Made by a program: the position numbers and the translations under genes
In this document: piece after piece, positions 48,316-58,609 of the stretch
Layout: every line of letters begins with the position of its first letter
Position numbering within the stretch: the first letter of the stretch is position 1
The notes under the pieces: model-generated
What the model saw: only the letters and a program-made list of their open reading frames with translations
The model's database searches: none
Told to the model about the DNA's origin: nothing
NCBI GenBank assembly: GCA_021307315.1
Contig: JAJSPD010000038.1
Span: forward strand, 390,441-454,440
From: Bisporella sp. PMI_857
Taxonomy: Eukaryota > Ascomycota > Leotiomycetes > Helotiales > Helotiaceae
Direction: 5' to 3'
DNA length: 64,000 bases

Positions 48316-51300
48316 ATGAGTTTTGGATTCAGTGTCGGCGATTTCATAGCCGTACTCAAGCTTGCGGAGGCTGTTCGTTCCCGTTTTCATGATGCGCCAA
48401 AACAATACAAGGATATCGGGGACGAGTAAGCTCCTCTTCTGGCCGTCTTTCCGAAATCGCCTAAAGCTTACCTCACAACTAGAGTGAAGAATCTACGAAA
48501 TATTTTGGAACATATTTGTGACACTTTGAAAGAGGGAACAGAAGGTGGTGAATGCTGTCTGGGTCCAAAGCAGGAGCAATACTGGAAGGAAATCCTCTCG
48601 ACTTGTCAGATAATACTCAAAGAGCTCGAAGAGAAGGTTAAAGACAATGAAGCGCTCTCCAAAGATTCGCAAGACAAAGGATCGAAGTCTCAGAGGCTTT
48701 GGAAGAGACTCAAATGGAGCCCCTCCGACATGTCTGAACTTCGAGAACGAATGGTTTCCAATGTCGGACTGTTAAATGGATTCCTTGGAAATTTAAACAG
48801 GTAGGCTGCGATTAAAATTTCCTTAGTTCAAACATCGTGCTAATTATAACCCGACAGCGGTCTCCTTCAAACAGTCAATAAGAACACTTGGGATACTAGA
48901 AATGATGTCGAGTATTTAAAGACAGCCGAGCAAAGGAGGGAAACTGAGAAGATCCTCAAGTGGCTTTTAAGATATGATTCTGAGGCACGGCATAGCACAC
49001 ACTTTAGTGCGCGCCAGCCGGGATCAGGACAATGGTTTCTCAACTCTCTGGAGTTCTTATCCTGGTTCAATAGTGAAAGAAGCACAATACTGTTCTGTCC
49101 TGGTATTCCAGGGGCTGGAAAATCTATTATTGCGTCTATTGTTATCGACTACATACAAAATAAGATATCTACCTCAGCCAACAAGGAAGAAATTGGTCTT
49201 GCTTTTTTATACTGCGATTACAATACCAGCGACAGGCAGTCTGCTTACAACTTTCTGGCCAGTTTTCTTTCTCAACTTCTCTGGGGACAACGCAATTTGC
49301 CAAAAGCAGTTACGGATGCATACTCGGAGAAAAAAGATATGAGCCTATCTGATGTCATGTCATCATTAACGTCTGTTATGCAAAATTACAAACGCATTTT
49401 TCTCGTCGTAGACGCTTTTGACGAGTGTAAAGACAATGTCCGAGAAGATCTACTCTCTAAGTTGGTTAATATTCGTAAAGAAGGCTGTGTCTCCATTCTT
49501 GTCACATCACGTCCACATTTGACATCAATGTTTGAAAAGGAAGCAAGGCTTGAGATTCGGGCCGATAATGCAGATGTAAAAGAATATTTGACGAACAGCT
49601 TCCCGCGCTTTTACCCATTTGTCCGACAGGACCTGAAGTTGCAGAAACGTATTATAAAAGCTATCTTAGAAATTGCAGATGGAATGTAAGCGAATTTCAA
49701 TCCTACTTAAGAGCTGCTTACTAATGTTATCTAGGTTCCTTCTCGCGCGGCTGCAGGCCGAATCTTTGCGGCTAAAGACAAATTTCTCTGGCTTGAAGAA
49801 AGCATTGAAATCATTTCGTAAACGCCGAGTTGGTTCAGCACTGAGCCACGCCTATGACGAAGCTATCGAGAGAATAGAATCACAGGACAAAGAGCTGCGA
49901 ACTCTTGCTAGAAGCGTGATATCTTGGATCTTCTTCGCCAAAAGACGATTGAAAATCAAGGAGCTTCAGCATGCCTTAGCCACTCAGGCCGCCAAGTCAG
50001 ATACTTCCGACATTAGTGTCTCCGACGATGATTCCTTATCTGATGATGTCTCTGATTTGGAAGGATACATTAATATGCGCGATGCAGATGATGCTTCTCG
50101 GAGCTCTGCTCTAGATAGAAAGAAGCATCACAATATGCTCAATCTTGGAGGTATAACAAGTAGAGATATAATCTTATCATCATGTGCTGGGCTTGTTGCC
50201 ATTGAAGAGGAGACCGACAATATCACATTTGTTCATTATACGACTCAGGAATATTTCAAGGAGAATTTCCCTGTTGAATGGGGCGATGAAAGAACAATCA
50301 AGACAAGCATCACTACTACCTGTTTGTCGTACCTCAATTATGATGGAATTTATAATCCCACTACCAAGAAATCCTACAATTTCAACTTAAACTCGAAATA
50401 CCGTTCAATACTGGAAGATCTCCCTGCGCCGATTGAAAATTGCAATCAGAAAGGAGCAACGACTGAGATAACTACGGATTTTGAGGAAGATTATGAAAGG
50501 TATGGAAAGAATCTAAGAAATTCCGGAGCGCAGGACAAAATCAATGGAGTAATGAGACGGAGGACAATACGCATGCTCTTTTCAAAATATGCTGCTACAT
50601 ACTGGGGTGCCCACGCTCGCGATTCATCCTCAGAATACGTTCCTCAAGCTATGAATATTCTGAGCGACAAATCAAAATTGCTTGCGGCTGTTTATTTTGT
50701 AGACTGGTATCAAGTCGATGGGGATCAGTATTTCCACGGTTGGATGAAGTATCATGTAGTGTCTATTGGGCCGGTATCAGCTTGTCATCTAGTCGCCATG
50801 TTGAATCTGAATATAATGGTTGAGCACTTGGCAAAATCAAACCTGCCGCTTGATTTGAGGGATCACGGTGGTCGGACTCCACTTATGTATGCAAAATCGG
50901 CTGCCATGAAGGCTCTTCTAGAAACCGGAAGGGTCAATCCAGTGGCCAAAGATAGAAATGGTGCTACTCCACTTCATTATGCAGCAGACAATGGTGACTC
51001 CGAAGGGATCAAGCTTCTTGTTGAAATTGTTGGTGTTGATGTCAATATGGGCGATGGGGATGAAATGACACCGCTGCATTATGCAGCAAGTAATGGCCAC
51101 GCGAATTGTATCAGGCTACTCCTCAGCTTATCACACACGGATCATAACTCACGCGACAAACATGGTCGAAGTCCATTACATTTTGCAGCTAGTGGGGGCT
51201 ACACGGAATGCGTCCAAGTTCTCTTAGAATCCTATGGTATTGAAAATAATCCCAAGAATGGTGGAGAACAGACACCACCACATGCAGCCAATAATGGGAA

Positions 51301-52531
51301 ATCTGAGAGTGAGGACCTTTTCGAGGTTGAGGCTGAAGCGTGGAGTGTGGAGGGGCAGACTCCTTGTAATAAATCTGACCTACATAGCCACTCCAATATC
51401 CACAAACCTTTTGTTGATTCTGGGGTTGGCTTGGATGATGCAAACATATATGGGGACACGCCATTTCTCTGTGCGGTGGAAAGTTGTAGCGTTGATACGG
51501 TCAAACTCTTCATGTCTCTTGATTGTATCGATAAGCAAAAGGGAGGTCGAAGTGGAAATACTGCTCTGCACCTTGCTGTGTCGAGTTACCAAGGCACCAA
51601 CGCCCTAATGTACCTTCTATCTACGGGGCAATTTGACCTTGAATCGACGGATGAGGAAGGCTGCACCCCCTTGGGTGTGGCCGTAACATATGGAAAATTA
51701 TCACATGCAAAAATCCTGCTGGATTACTTAGCAGATGCGAAAGTCATTGATAAATGGGGTAGATCTCTCCTACATCTTGCTGCAGCGAGCTACAGATCTT
51801 GGGATGATTCAATTACACCTGTCATTCTTGAGTTCCTCTTGGGTAAGGGCCTCGATGTGAATGCACACGACCAATATGGTCGCACACCACTAATGTGTGC
51901 CCTTCGTAACCGGAATGATGGACATGACGAATATGTCGCGTTCTTTGCTGCCAGAAAAGAGGCAAAACTTGACATCGTAGATACAGAAGGCAGAACAGCG
52001 CTTCATCATGCTGCCATGTCCACATATTCTAGGTTAAGGGAAGCGACTGTTCAAATGATACTCGAGAAAACGGATACCCTTGCCCGAAATATGGTAGACG
52101 TCAAGGGGGTCACACCACTCATGTACGCAGCGAGAAATGGACTCAGATTTAGAGTGCTTCTTCAAACTAGTGATATCGACTTCAATTTCCAAAACAGAAA
52201 TGGCGAGACAGCATTCTCACAAGCCATACGCTCTTGTCAAGTTGGGAATGTCAAACTACTCCTGGAACGGAGCGATATTGAGTTGGATTGGGTTTCGAGC
52301 AAGGGAATGACAGCATATGATTTGGCGGTGGAAGAGGAGGCCTTTCTATGGTGCAGTGTTGGGGAAAAGCAGGCAATGATTGAGCTGCTTGAAAGCGATC
52401 CTCGAACATATATATCCAATCGGCCTGGCCTTGATGGGCCGCTTCCTTTACGATCGAGTGAGGGATACGAACCACGTGTCTTAATTTGGTCGGGATATGT
52501 GGCATATTGCAAGAAGAAAAATGAAACATAA
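48316..52531 (+). CDS. NACHT-ankyrin receptor (fungal NLR)
   Basis: Four exons, 48316-48425, 48483-48800, 48858-49685 and 49735-52531, encode about 1350 residues with matching phases. The N-terminal domain (MSFGFSVGDFIAVLKLAEAV, to about residue 140) is a helical type common in fungal STAND proteins. The NACHT ATPase has Walker A CPGIPGAGKS near 223-232, Walker B FLVVDAFDEC near 324-333 and SILVTSRPH after it. A winged-helix-like region with acidic inserts follows. From about residue 790 to 1290 there are some ten ankyrin-type repeats (GATPLHYAADNG, EMTPLHYAASNG, GRSPLHFAASGG). One block near 51,240-51,460 is eroded and lacks the consensus. Fungal NLRs act in non-self recognition and programmed cell death. 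The ligand is unknown. Confidence 0.88.
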
Positions 52532-52805
52532 TGTAACCTAGAATCTTTTATGGCCTTTTGTATGTAGAAACTCGCATCTTAAATAATAGTCGATTTGGAC
52601 GGAAGCAAGTGTTTGGAAGTCCTTTAGACCTCGAACTATGAACAGCGGGAGCAGAGACTTGAGTCTTTACACTTGATGGTTATCAGGATTTCATTGAAAA
52701 GCTTGCTTTTCTTTGCTGTAAATTTGATGGGCGTGGAAAAAGTATCACGTGCGTTCTTGGCAAAATGATTGGCTATAAAAAAGTCATGTCACGTGTACGG
52801 AGAAA
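52532..52805. other. Intergenic between the NLR gene and the repeat island
   Basis: AT-rich 3' flank without recognised features. TATCACGTG near 52742 and TCACGTG near 52789 are repeated CACGTG words. Confidence 0.3.
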
Positions 52806-52863
52806 GGTCGGACCGACGGCTGAGCGCAGCGAACTAAGGGGGCTTGGGGGCTTAGCCCCCAAT
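52806..52863 (+). repeat. Hairpin module, copy 1
   Basis: The copy starts GGTCGGACCGA, continues GAGCGCAGCGAA and a G-rich stretch, and ends in the near-perfect palindrome GGGGGCTTAGCCCCC. It directly precedes the 23-bp array. Further copies follow the array and recur to 54.96 kb. Confidence 0.75.
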
Positions 52864-52864
52864 A

Positions 52865-53224
52865 GCTACAGCAGCTACAGGCTTGCAGCTACAGCAGCTA
52901 CAGGCTTGCAGCTACAGCAGCTACAGGCTTGCAGCTACAGCAGCTACAGGCTTGCAGCTACAGCAGCTACAGGCTTGCAGCTACAGCAGCTACAGGCTTG
53001 CAGCTACAGCAGCTACAGGCTTGCAGCTACAGCAGCTACAGGCTTGCAGCTACAGCAGCTACAGGCTTGCAGCTACAGCAGCTACAGGCTTGCAGCTACA
53101 GCAGCTACAGGCTTGCAGCTACAGCAGCTACAGGCTTGCAGCTACAGCAGCTACAGGCTTGCAGCTACAGCAGCTACAGGCTTGCAGCTACAGCAGCTAC
53201 AGGCTTGCAGCTACAGCAGCTACA
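52865..53224 (+). repeat. Perfect 23-bp minisatellite, 15 copies plus a partial
   Basis: The unit is GCTACAGCA followed by GCTACAGGCTTGCA, itself two related half-units. Fifteen consecutive copies start at 52865 and a 15-base partial copy starts at 53210. No differences between copies were seen. Because 23 is not a multiple of three and the unit lacks stops, all three forward frames are open and encode the same 23-residue repeat in different phases. I regard these frames as non-coding. There are no spacers, so it is not a CRISPR array. Confidence 0.95.
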
Positions 53225-53232
53225 ATCTGTAA

Positions 53233-53289
53233 ACGTCGGACCGAAAGCTAAGCGCAGCGAATAAGGGGGCTTGGGGGCTTAGCCCCCAA
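53233..53289 (+). repeat. Hairpin module, copy 2
   Basis: CGTCGGACCGA, then AAGCTAAGCGCAGCGAATAA and the same GGGGGCTTAGCCCCC hairpin as copy 1. The 23-bp array is thus bracketed by two direct module copies. Confidence 0.75.
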
Positions 53290-53349
53290 AATTGAAGTTT
53301 TTACGGGCTTTTTCAGGCCTTTTCACAGGCCGTTTACAAGCTGTATAGT

Positions 53350-53407
53350 GCGTTGGCCGCGAAAGCTAAGCGCAGCGAAATAAGGGGGTTTGGGAGCTTA
53401 GCCCCTA
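53350..53407 (+). repeat. Hairpin module, copy 3
   Basis: CGTTGGCCGCGAAAGCTAAG followed by CGCAGCGAAATAAGG and a weakened hairpin (GGGAGCTTAGCCCC). The copy at about 54703-54763 is closely related to it but differs by many transitions. Confidence 0.7.
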
Positions 53408-53412
53408 ATTTT

Positions 53413-53600
53413 GAATCATTTACAGGCTTTTGAATCATTTACAGGCTTTTGAATCATTTACAGGCTTTTGAGTCATTTACAGGCTTTTGAGTCATTTACA
53501 GGCTTTTAAATCATTTACAGGCTTTTGAATTATTTACAGGCTCTTGAATTATTTACAGGCTCTTGAATTATTTACAAGCTCTTGAATTGTTTACAGGTTT
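53413..53600 (+). repeat. 19-bp minisatellite, about ten copies
   Basis: The unit is GAATCATTTACAGGCTTTT. Copies 1-3 are identical. Later copies show GAGTC, then ATTA for ATCA, AAGC for AGGC and CTCTT for CTTTT, nearly all transitions. It begins right after hairpin module 3 and merges into the 15-bp array. Confidence 0.9.
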
Positions 53601-54290
53601 CAAGCTAACGTGCTTTAAGTCGACATGCTACAAGCTAATATACTACAGGCCAATATACTACAAGTTTACAGGCCAACATACTACAGGTCGACATGCTAAA
53701 GTTCGACATGTTACAAGCTAACATGCTATAAGTCTATGTGCTACATGTTTACATGCTACAGGTTTACGTGCTATAGGCCTACGTGCTACAAGTCTACATA
53801 CTATAAGTCTACATGCTACAGGCTTACATGCTACAGGCTAACATGCTATAAGTCGACATGCTACAGGCCAACATGCTATAAATCTACGTGCTACAGGTCT
53901 ACATGTTATAAGTTTACGTGCTACAAGTCGACACGCTACAGGTTTACGTGCTACAAGCCTACGTGCTACAGGTTTACATGCTACAGGCCAACATACTATA
54001 AGTCGACATGCTATAAGTCGACATGCTACAAGCTTACATGCTACAGGCCAACATGCTATAGATCGACATGCTATAAGTCGACATGCTATAAGTCGACATG
54101 CTACAAGCTAACATACAATAAGTCGACATACTACAAGCTTACATGCAATAAGTCTACATACTACAAGCTTACATGCAATAAATTTACATACTACAAGCTA
54201 ATATGCTATAAATCTACATGCTATAAGTCTATATACTACAAGTTTACAAACTACGCTTTTACAGGTTTACATATTACAAATTTACAAGTT
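53601..54290 (+). repeat. Degenerate 15-bp minisatellite, about 40 copies
   Basis: The unit is close to ACATGCTACAGGCTA. Frequent variants are ACATGCTATAAGTCG and ACGTGCTACAGGTTT. Most differences are C-to-T or G-to-A (CTACAGGCC against CTATAAGTC). Since 15 is a multiple of three, a 185-codon frame (53736-54293) reads as a pentapeptide repeat of the TCYKS/TCYRP type. It is probably not a gene, as no start context, intron or non-repeat domain accompanies it. Confidence 0.9.
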
Positions 54291-54304
54291 TAAAAAGCTA
54301 AACG

Positions 54305-54592
54305 TGTCACGGCTTTAGCTCTATCTCGAGCTTAGCGCCAAATACCGCAAAGCTCGATAGAGCTTAGCCTTTGTTGCTACGGAGCTCGGCATTCCAGAGC
54401 TTAGCGACTAACTCTACAAGGCTCGCTTATACTGGCCCTTGGCCAGTGTCCTGTATATAAAGCACTACTCTCTTTTCTTTCTTCTGCTTGTAGCTTGTTC
54501 TTTTAGTTATAACAATTAATAGTTGTTCACACTTCTAAGTCTTTCTACTTAAATCTACGGATCGAGATCCTTGTTCAGCTTAAATTGTTACA
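54305..54592 (+). mobile_element. Solo LTR of a Ty3/gypsy-like retrotransposon
   Basis: The 288-bp element starts TGTCACGGCTTTAGC and ends AATTGTTACA, the TG...CA form with a short terminal inverted repeat (TGTnAC). A TATA box, TGTATATAAAG, lies at about 54452. Flanking bases are AAACG (54300-54304) and GAACG (54593-54597), a 5-bp duplication with one transition. Removing the element and one copy joins GCTAAACG to CAGCGAAATAA, restoring a hairpin module. No internal retrotransposon region is present, so it is a recombined solo LTR. The fungal gypsy assignment rests on end sequence style. Confidence 0.75.
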
Positions 54593-54790
54593 GAACGCAG
54601 CGAAATAAAAAAGCTTAAAAGCTTAGCCCTTAAAATTGACACTTTTTACAGGCTTTTAACTTTTCTACAAGCTTTTTTTACAGGTCGTTTACAAGCTGTT
54701 TAGTAAGTTGGCTGTAAAAGCTAAACGCAGCGAAATAAAGTAGCTTAGGGGCTTAGCTCTCAATTTTGAATCATTTACAGGCTCGGTGCT
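54593..54790 (+). repeat. Hairpin modules, copies 4 (split by LTR) and 5, with flank duplication
   Basis: Copy 4 begins left of the LTR (about 54294) and resumes here as CGCAGCGAAATAA with a decayed stem. Copy 5 lies at about 54703-54763 (TAAGTTGGCTGTAAAAGC, then CAGCGAAATAAAGTAGC). The block from copy 4 to copy 5, including GTTTACAAGCTGTTTAG and the following TTTTGAATCATTTACAGGC, parallels 53233-53430. Differences are mainly C-to-T and G-to-A. Confidence 0.7.
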
Positions 54791-54859
54791 CTCGACCTTT
54801 TTACAGGCTTTTGAGCGTGCTTTTGACCTTTTTACAAGCTTTTGACCCTGCTTTCGACT

Positions 54860-54957
54860 CTGAGCGCAGCGAAGTTTGGGGGCTTGCCCCCTTATAAACC
54901 TTTTAAAACGCTTTATTCGAGCGCAGCGAGGCTCGGGGGTTTGGGGGCTTGCCCCCA
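54860..54957 (+). repeat. Hairpin modules, copies 6 and 7
   Basis: Two short copies: GAGCGCAGCGAAG with GGGGGCTTGCCCCC (near 54862-54891) and GAGCGCAGCGAGG with the same stem (near 54920-54956). Both are on the plus strand as in the other copies, but lack the upstream GTCGGACCGA part. Confidence 0.7.
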
Positions 54958-55826
54958 TGTAAAGCAAGCTTTTTAGTTTAGCACGGGTTTCACGCAACTC
55001 GGGATCCCTAGTTTCTTTCGCTGTCTAATATTACTTCTCAAGCTTTTAATGTCTTCTATAAACACGACATTGTTACTCGCGGTCCGCTGAAACTTAAAGA
55101 AGTTTGAGCATATGATCTCACGAGTTGCCTAAAAGACAAAACACGCTTGCCAAGTTGGTCACTTCTACGTAAAATATCACGAGCCAGGTCGGCTCCATAT
55201 ATTGCTGACTTCATCCTTCCCTCGGGTTTGTCAAGCGCTTAGTAGCGGCTATTGTATACCCGAGTCTCGCTAGCTTCTATTTGATGGCAATGCGATCTCA
55301 GTAAGCTTAGATTATGACCGATAAGCGTAGACAAGGGTTGCAAATATTGCTTGTAGTATATTAGCAGGTAAATCAAGTGGCCTGGGACCGCAACCGAGCC
55401 GCCTTTTATCTATTCTATGAAGGATTTTTATCAAGTCATTGCGTCGTGGCCGACATATCGGCTGTATCAAAAGAAGTCCTCATCACTTACTAATCAGCAT
55501 AATTTTTCTAACTCTACGTATCTAGTTTATCATTTTGATAATTGAAAAATGTCTTCTCTCCACATTACCAAGCGTTACGTGAGATATCGTATGTTGACAC
55601 AACAGGCTAGACACCAGTCTGTATTCGTACCATGGCCCCAACATATATTCAGCTTGTCAAGCTCCTTACGGAAATGCTTACGTTCGGCTGTTTTTCGCCC
55701 CAAGGATGATGACGGCCAGAAGAGGTCAGAGCGGACGCATATAAAGACTGTCGACCGTCCGCTTTAACTAATGTCCCGTTATTTATTCTTCGAAATTTGA
55801 ACTACATAGAAAACCTGAACTTCAAA
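54958..55826. other. Intergenic, nothing recognised
   Basis: Lies between the repeat island and the GMC gene. A short frame at 55549-55767 has no family signature. The right part is the presumed GMC promoter. Confidence 0.4.
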
Positions 55827-58036
55827 ATGCTGGTCGACTCTCCTGGGCAGTTTGCAAGTAAGCGCTATGACTATGTCATTGTCGGCGGGGGAACAGCAGG
55901 GCTTGTTCTTGCTGCGCGGCTTACCGAGGACCCAGATGTGTCGGTGGGTGTCATTGAAGCTGGGAAGAATCACCTTGCGGATCCGACCGTCTTGGTGCCT
56001 GGAAGTGAGTGCTCTCGAACCGTTAATCCAACCATGCTAATTTGCTCAGTGATCTTCGGCGCTCTTGGTAATGCCAATTATGATTGGCGTTTTCAGTCGG
56101 TCCCTCAAGTATGTATCTCTTTATTGGGTTGCAATTGAGATGGTTGGCTGATGTGACAAGAAACATATTAACAACCGTATCATCGGCCAAAACAGAGGCA
56201 AGGGATTGGGTGGATCAAGGTGAGCGGTAGATCCTCGCAAAAGATTTCTCAGGCTGATGCTAAAAGTGCAATCAATGGCATGATGTGTACTTATGCCTCG
56301 AAAAGAGACATTGACAGCTGGGAGAAACTCGGAAATCCTGGTTGGGCTTTTGACGACCTAGCGCCATATTACGAAAAGTTCTCCAGTTTTACAGAGCCTT
56401 CAAAGGAGACTGAGAAGCATTATTCTACTGACGACGTCATTGACCCTAAGCTCCACGAGGTCAAAGGGCCTATCAAGACTTCGTTTCCTGTCAACAAGAA
56501 GTTTGCCAGCAAAGCTTGGGTTAGCGCTTTTGATAATCTGGGATTGAAACAAACCGTAGATCCCCAATCCGGCAGAGGAAACGGTGGCTATAGGTTGGTG
56601 ACATCCTTGACTTAAAATACATTATAGCTGATGAATATCAGCTCTCTAATAACTGTTGATCCTTCGAACTCTACTCGAAGCTATTCCGCAACCGGATACT
56701 TCCAGCCTAATGCAGGACGACCAAACCTCACAGTTTTAGTTAATGCTCACGCAACCAAGATAACGTTCGATGATCGACAGGGCAAACAACCACGAGCCAG
56801 TGGCGTAGACTTCATTTCGGCAGGCAGCAACTACCATGTTGAAGCCGATCATGAGGTCTTGATCTGCTCAGGAGCGTTTCAATCTCCTCATCTTCTTGAG
56901 TTGTCTGGAATCGGTTCAAAGAAAATCCTCGAGCCGCTCGGCATTGACGTGATTGTCAACAATGCTAATGTCGGTGAAAATCTTCAAGATCATGCAACCG
57001 TTCCCATATCTTTCGAGACGGAAGATAATGCTATTACGTATGATGATTTGGAAATTGCAGGCTTTGCGGAAGCTGCGACGCAGGAATTCTACAATGACCA
57101 GGGTGGTCTGTTCACCTCCTTGAGTAAGCGACTCCATTACAGCTCCGTATCACAAATATCCGTTGCAGACCATCGAATGTTCTTCCACCGTCATAAAAAT
57201 AGCTAACCAAGGTGAACCCAGTAACCAACAACGCCAACCTCTCCTACCACCAGGTCGACGCGCAAGTCGGCCACGTCTCCCCCACCCCTATCAAAACCCT
57301 CGTCGACGAAGCAAATCTCACCGCACCACGCGCCCTCAAAAAACAATACGCCCTCCTCGGCGACGCCATCCTCGACCCGAAAGACAGCGCCTACCAATTC
57401 ATCTACATCCCCATCGGCTTCAACCTGGGCGTGCAAATCGGCACCGGCCCGCAGGTCCCCGGAAACTTCCTTACCATCGAAACCTCCATCTCGCGGGTCT
57501 ACTCCCGCGGCAGCGTGCACATCGCGTCGAAGGACCCCTTGGCCCCACCGCTCATCGACCCGAATTACCTGAGCCACCCGCTCGATTTGGAGCTCTTCGC
57601 CAACGGGGCGCTCTTCTTGCAGCACCTGGCGCGCACGGAGCCGCTTGCGAAGAAACTGAAGGATGGCGGACGGGCGCTCAGGAAGGGGTATTACGAGCTG
57701 AACAAGGAAAACGCGAAGCAGTTCGTCAAAGAAGGATTATCTACCGAGTATCACCCCTTGGGATCCTGCGCCATGTTGCCGGAGAAGGAAGGCGGCGTCG
57801 TAGATACCAAGCTGAGGGTTTATGGTGTCAAGGGCTTGCGCGTCATGGATGCAAGCGTATTCCCCATGGAGATCAGAAATAACCTGCAGACGACCGTTTA
57901 TGCGGTTGCGGAGAAGGCGGCGGATATTATCAAGGCGGATTGGAGGGCTAAAAGGGAGGCTGTGAATGGAGGGAAGAGGAGCGTGGATGAGGAGACGGTG
58001 GGAGAGGAGACCGGGAAGAGGGTGAAAAGGTTTTAA
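55827..58036 (+). CDS. GMC oxidoreductase (FAD-dependent, glucose oxidase/aryl-alcohol oxidase family)
   Basis: Six exons, 55827-56004, 56050-56108, 56161-56219, 56267-56593, 56642-57123 and 57222-58036, encode 639 residues with all phases matching. The Rossmann start is [19 protein letters not shown] with IEAGK after it. The exon joins restore [15 protein letters not shown], the FAD-binding GGSSAIN signature. The second family signature is [16 protein letters not shown]-terminal catalytic residues lie in [12 protein letters not shown] near 541 and [20 protein letters not shown] near 587. No signal peptide is seen, so it is probably intracellular. The last intron was placed at an ACCCAG acceptor with a CTAACC branch site; other acceptors break the conserved frame. 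Substrate is unknown. Exon 6 is much richer in C and G than exons 1-5. Confidence 0.9.
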
Positions 58037-58609
58037 TTAGGCGGAGATGTTGCGTTTTCTGTATGACTATTTTTGGGCGATTTACTTTTTGAAGCATGAT
58101 AAAGTTGACGCTGGGAGTCTATCAAGCAAGGGAGGCATTGCATTGTAGGATGCCTGAAATAGCAGCGGAATATGTTATGTAAATCACTGATGGAGTTTAA
58201 TTAGCTTGGAAGATATTTTACTGTTATAAATGCTGGTTGACATATACCCGCATGTCCTGGCACAGAGAAGGCATATTCTGATTTTAAAAAAGGGGTAAAG
58301 TCTATTAAGCGAGAGACTAGCTTGGAGATCGTATCTCGGAATCGCTTCTGCGGATAATTTCGAATACATCGATTTTACTTAGTCTTGACTGATTTGAGGG
58401 TTGATTTAATTTTTAAATACGATATATGTTGAATGGTCAGCTTACCTTTTGGTATTTCATAAATCAGACCATTTTGTATAACCACTGTAATAAATTGGGA
58501 GTACATGTTCATTGCTCGTCTGAGCCGTCTAATCCTTCACTAATAAAACAATCTCATTCGCTTCACAGTCGGTTACGACGAGAATGAAGATGTGAGACAC
58601 CTTGATCTC
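58037..58609. other. Convergent 3' region
   Basis: AT-rich sequence between the ends of the GMC and NMT genes. Nothing was recognised. Confidence 0.4.

Noticed and set aside
52865..53224. CRISPR array
   Set aside because: Units are directly adjacent with no spacers, and the genome is eukaryotic.
52765..53264. Three overlapping plus-strand frames of 111-155 codons in the 23-bp array
   Set aside because: They are the automatic result of a stop-free unit whose length is not a multiple of three; the same peptide appears in every frame.
53736..54293. 185-codon frame with TCYKS-type pentapeptide repeats
   Set aside because: It lies entirely in the 15-bp array, has no unique domain, and its period simply equals five codons.
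52806..54957. Helitron terminus
   Set aside because: The hairpin is suggestive, but no CTRR end follows at the expected distance and no Rep/helicase gene is present, so it is left as a possibility only.
57163..57882. 239-codon plus-strand frame rich in Arg and Pro
   Set aside because: It overlaps GMC exon 6 in another frame; the conserved GMC C-terminus is in the chosen frame.
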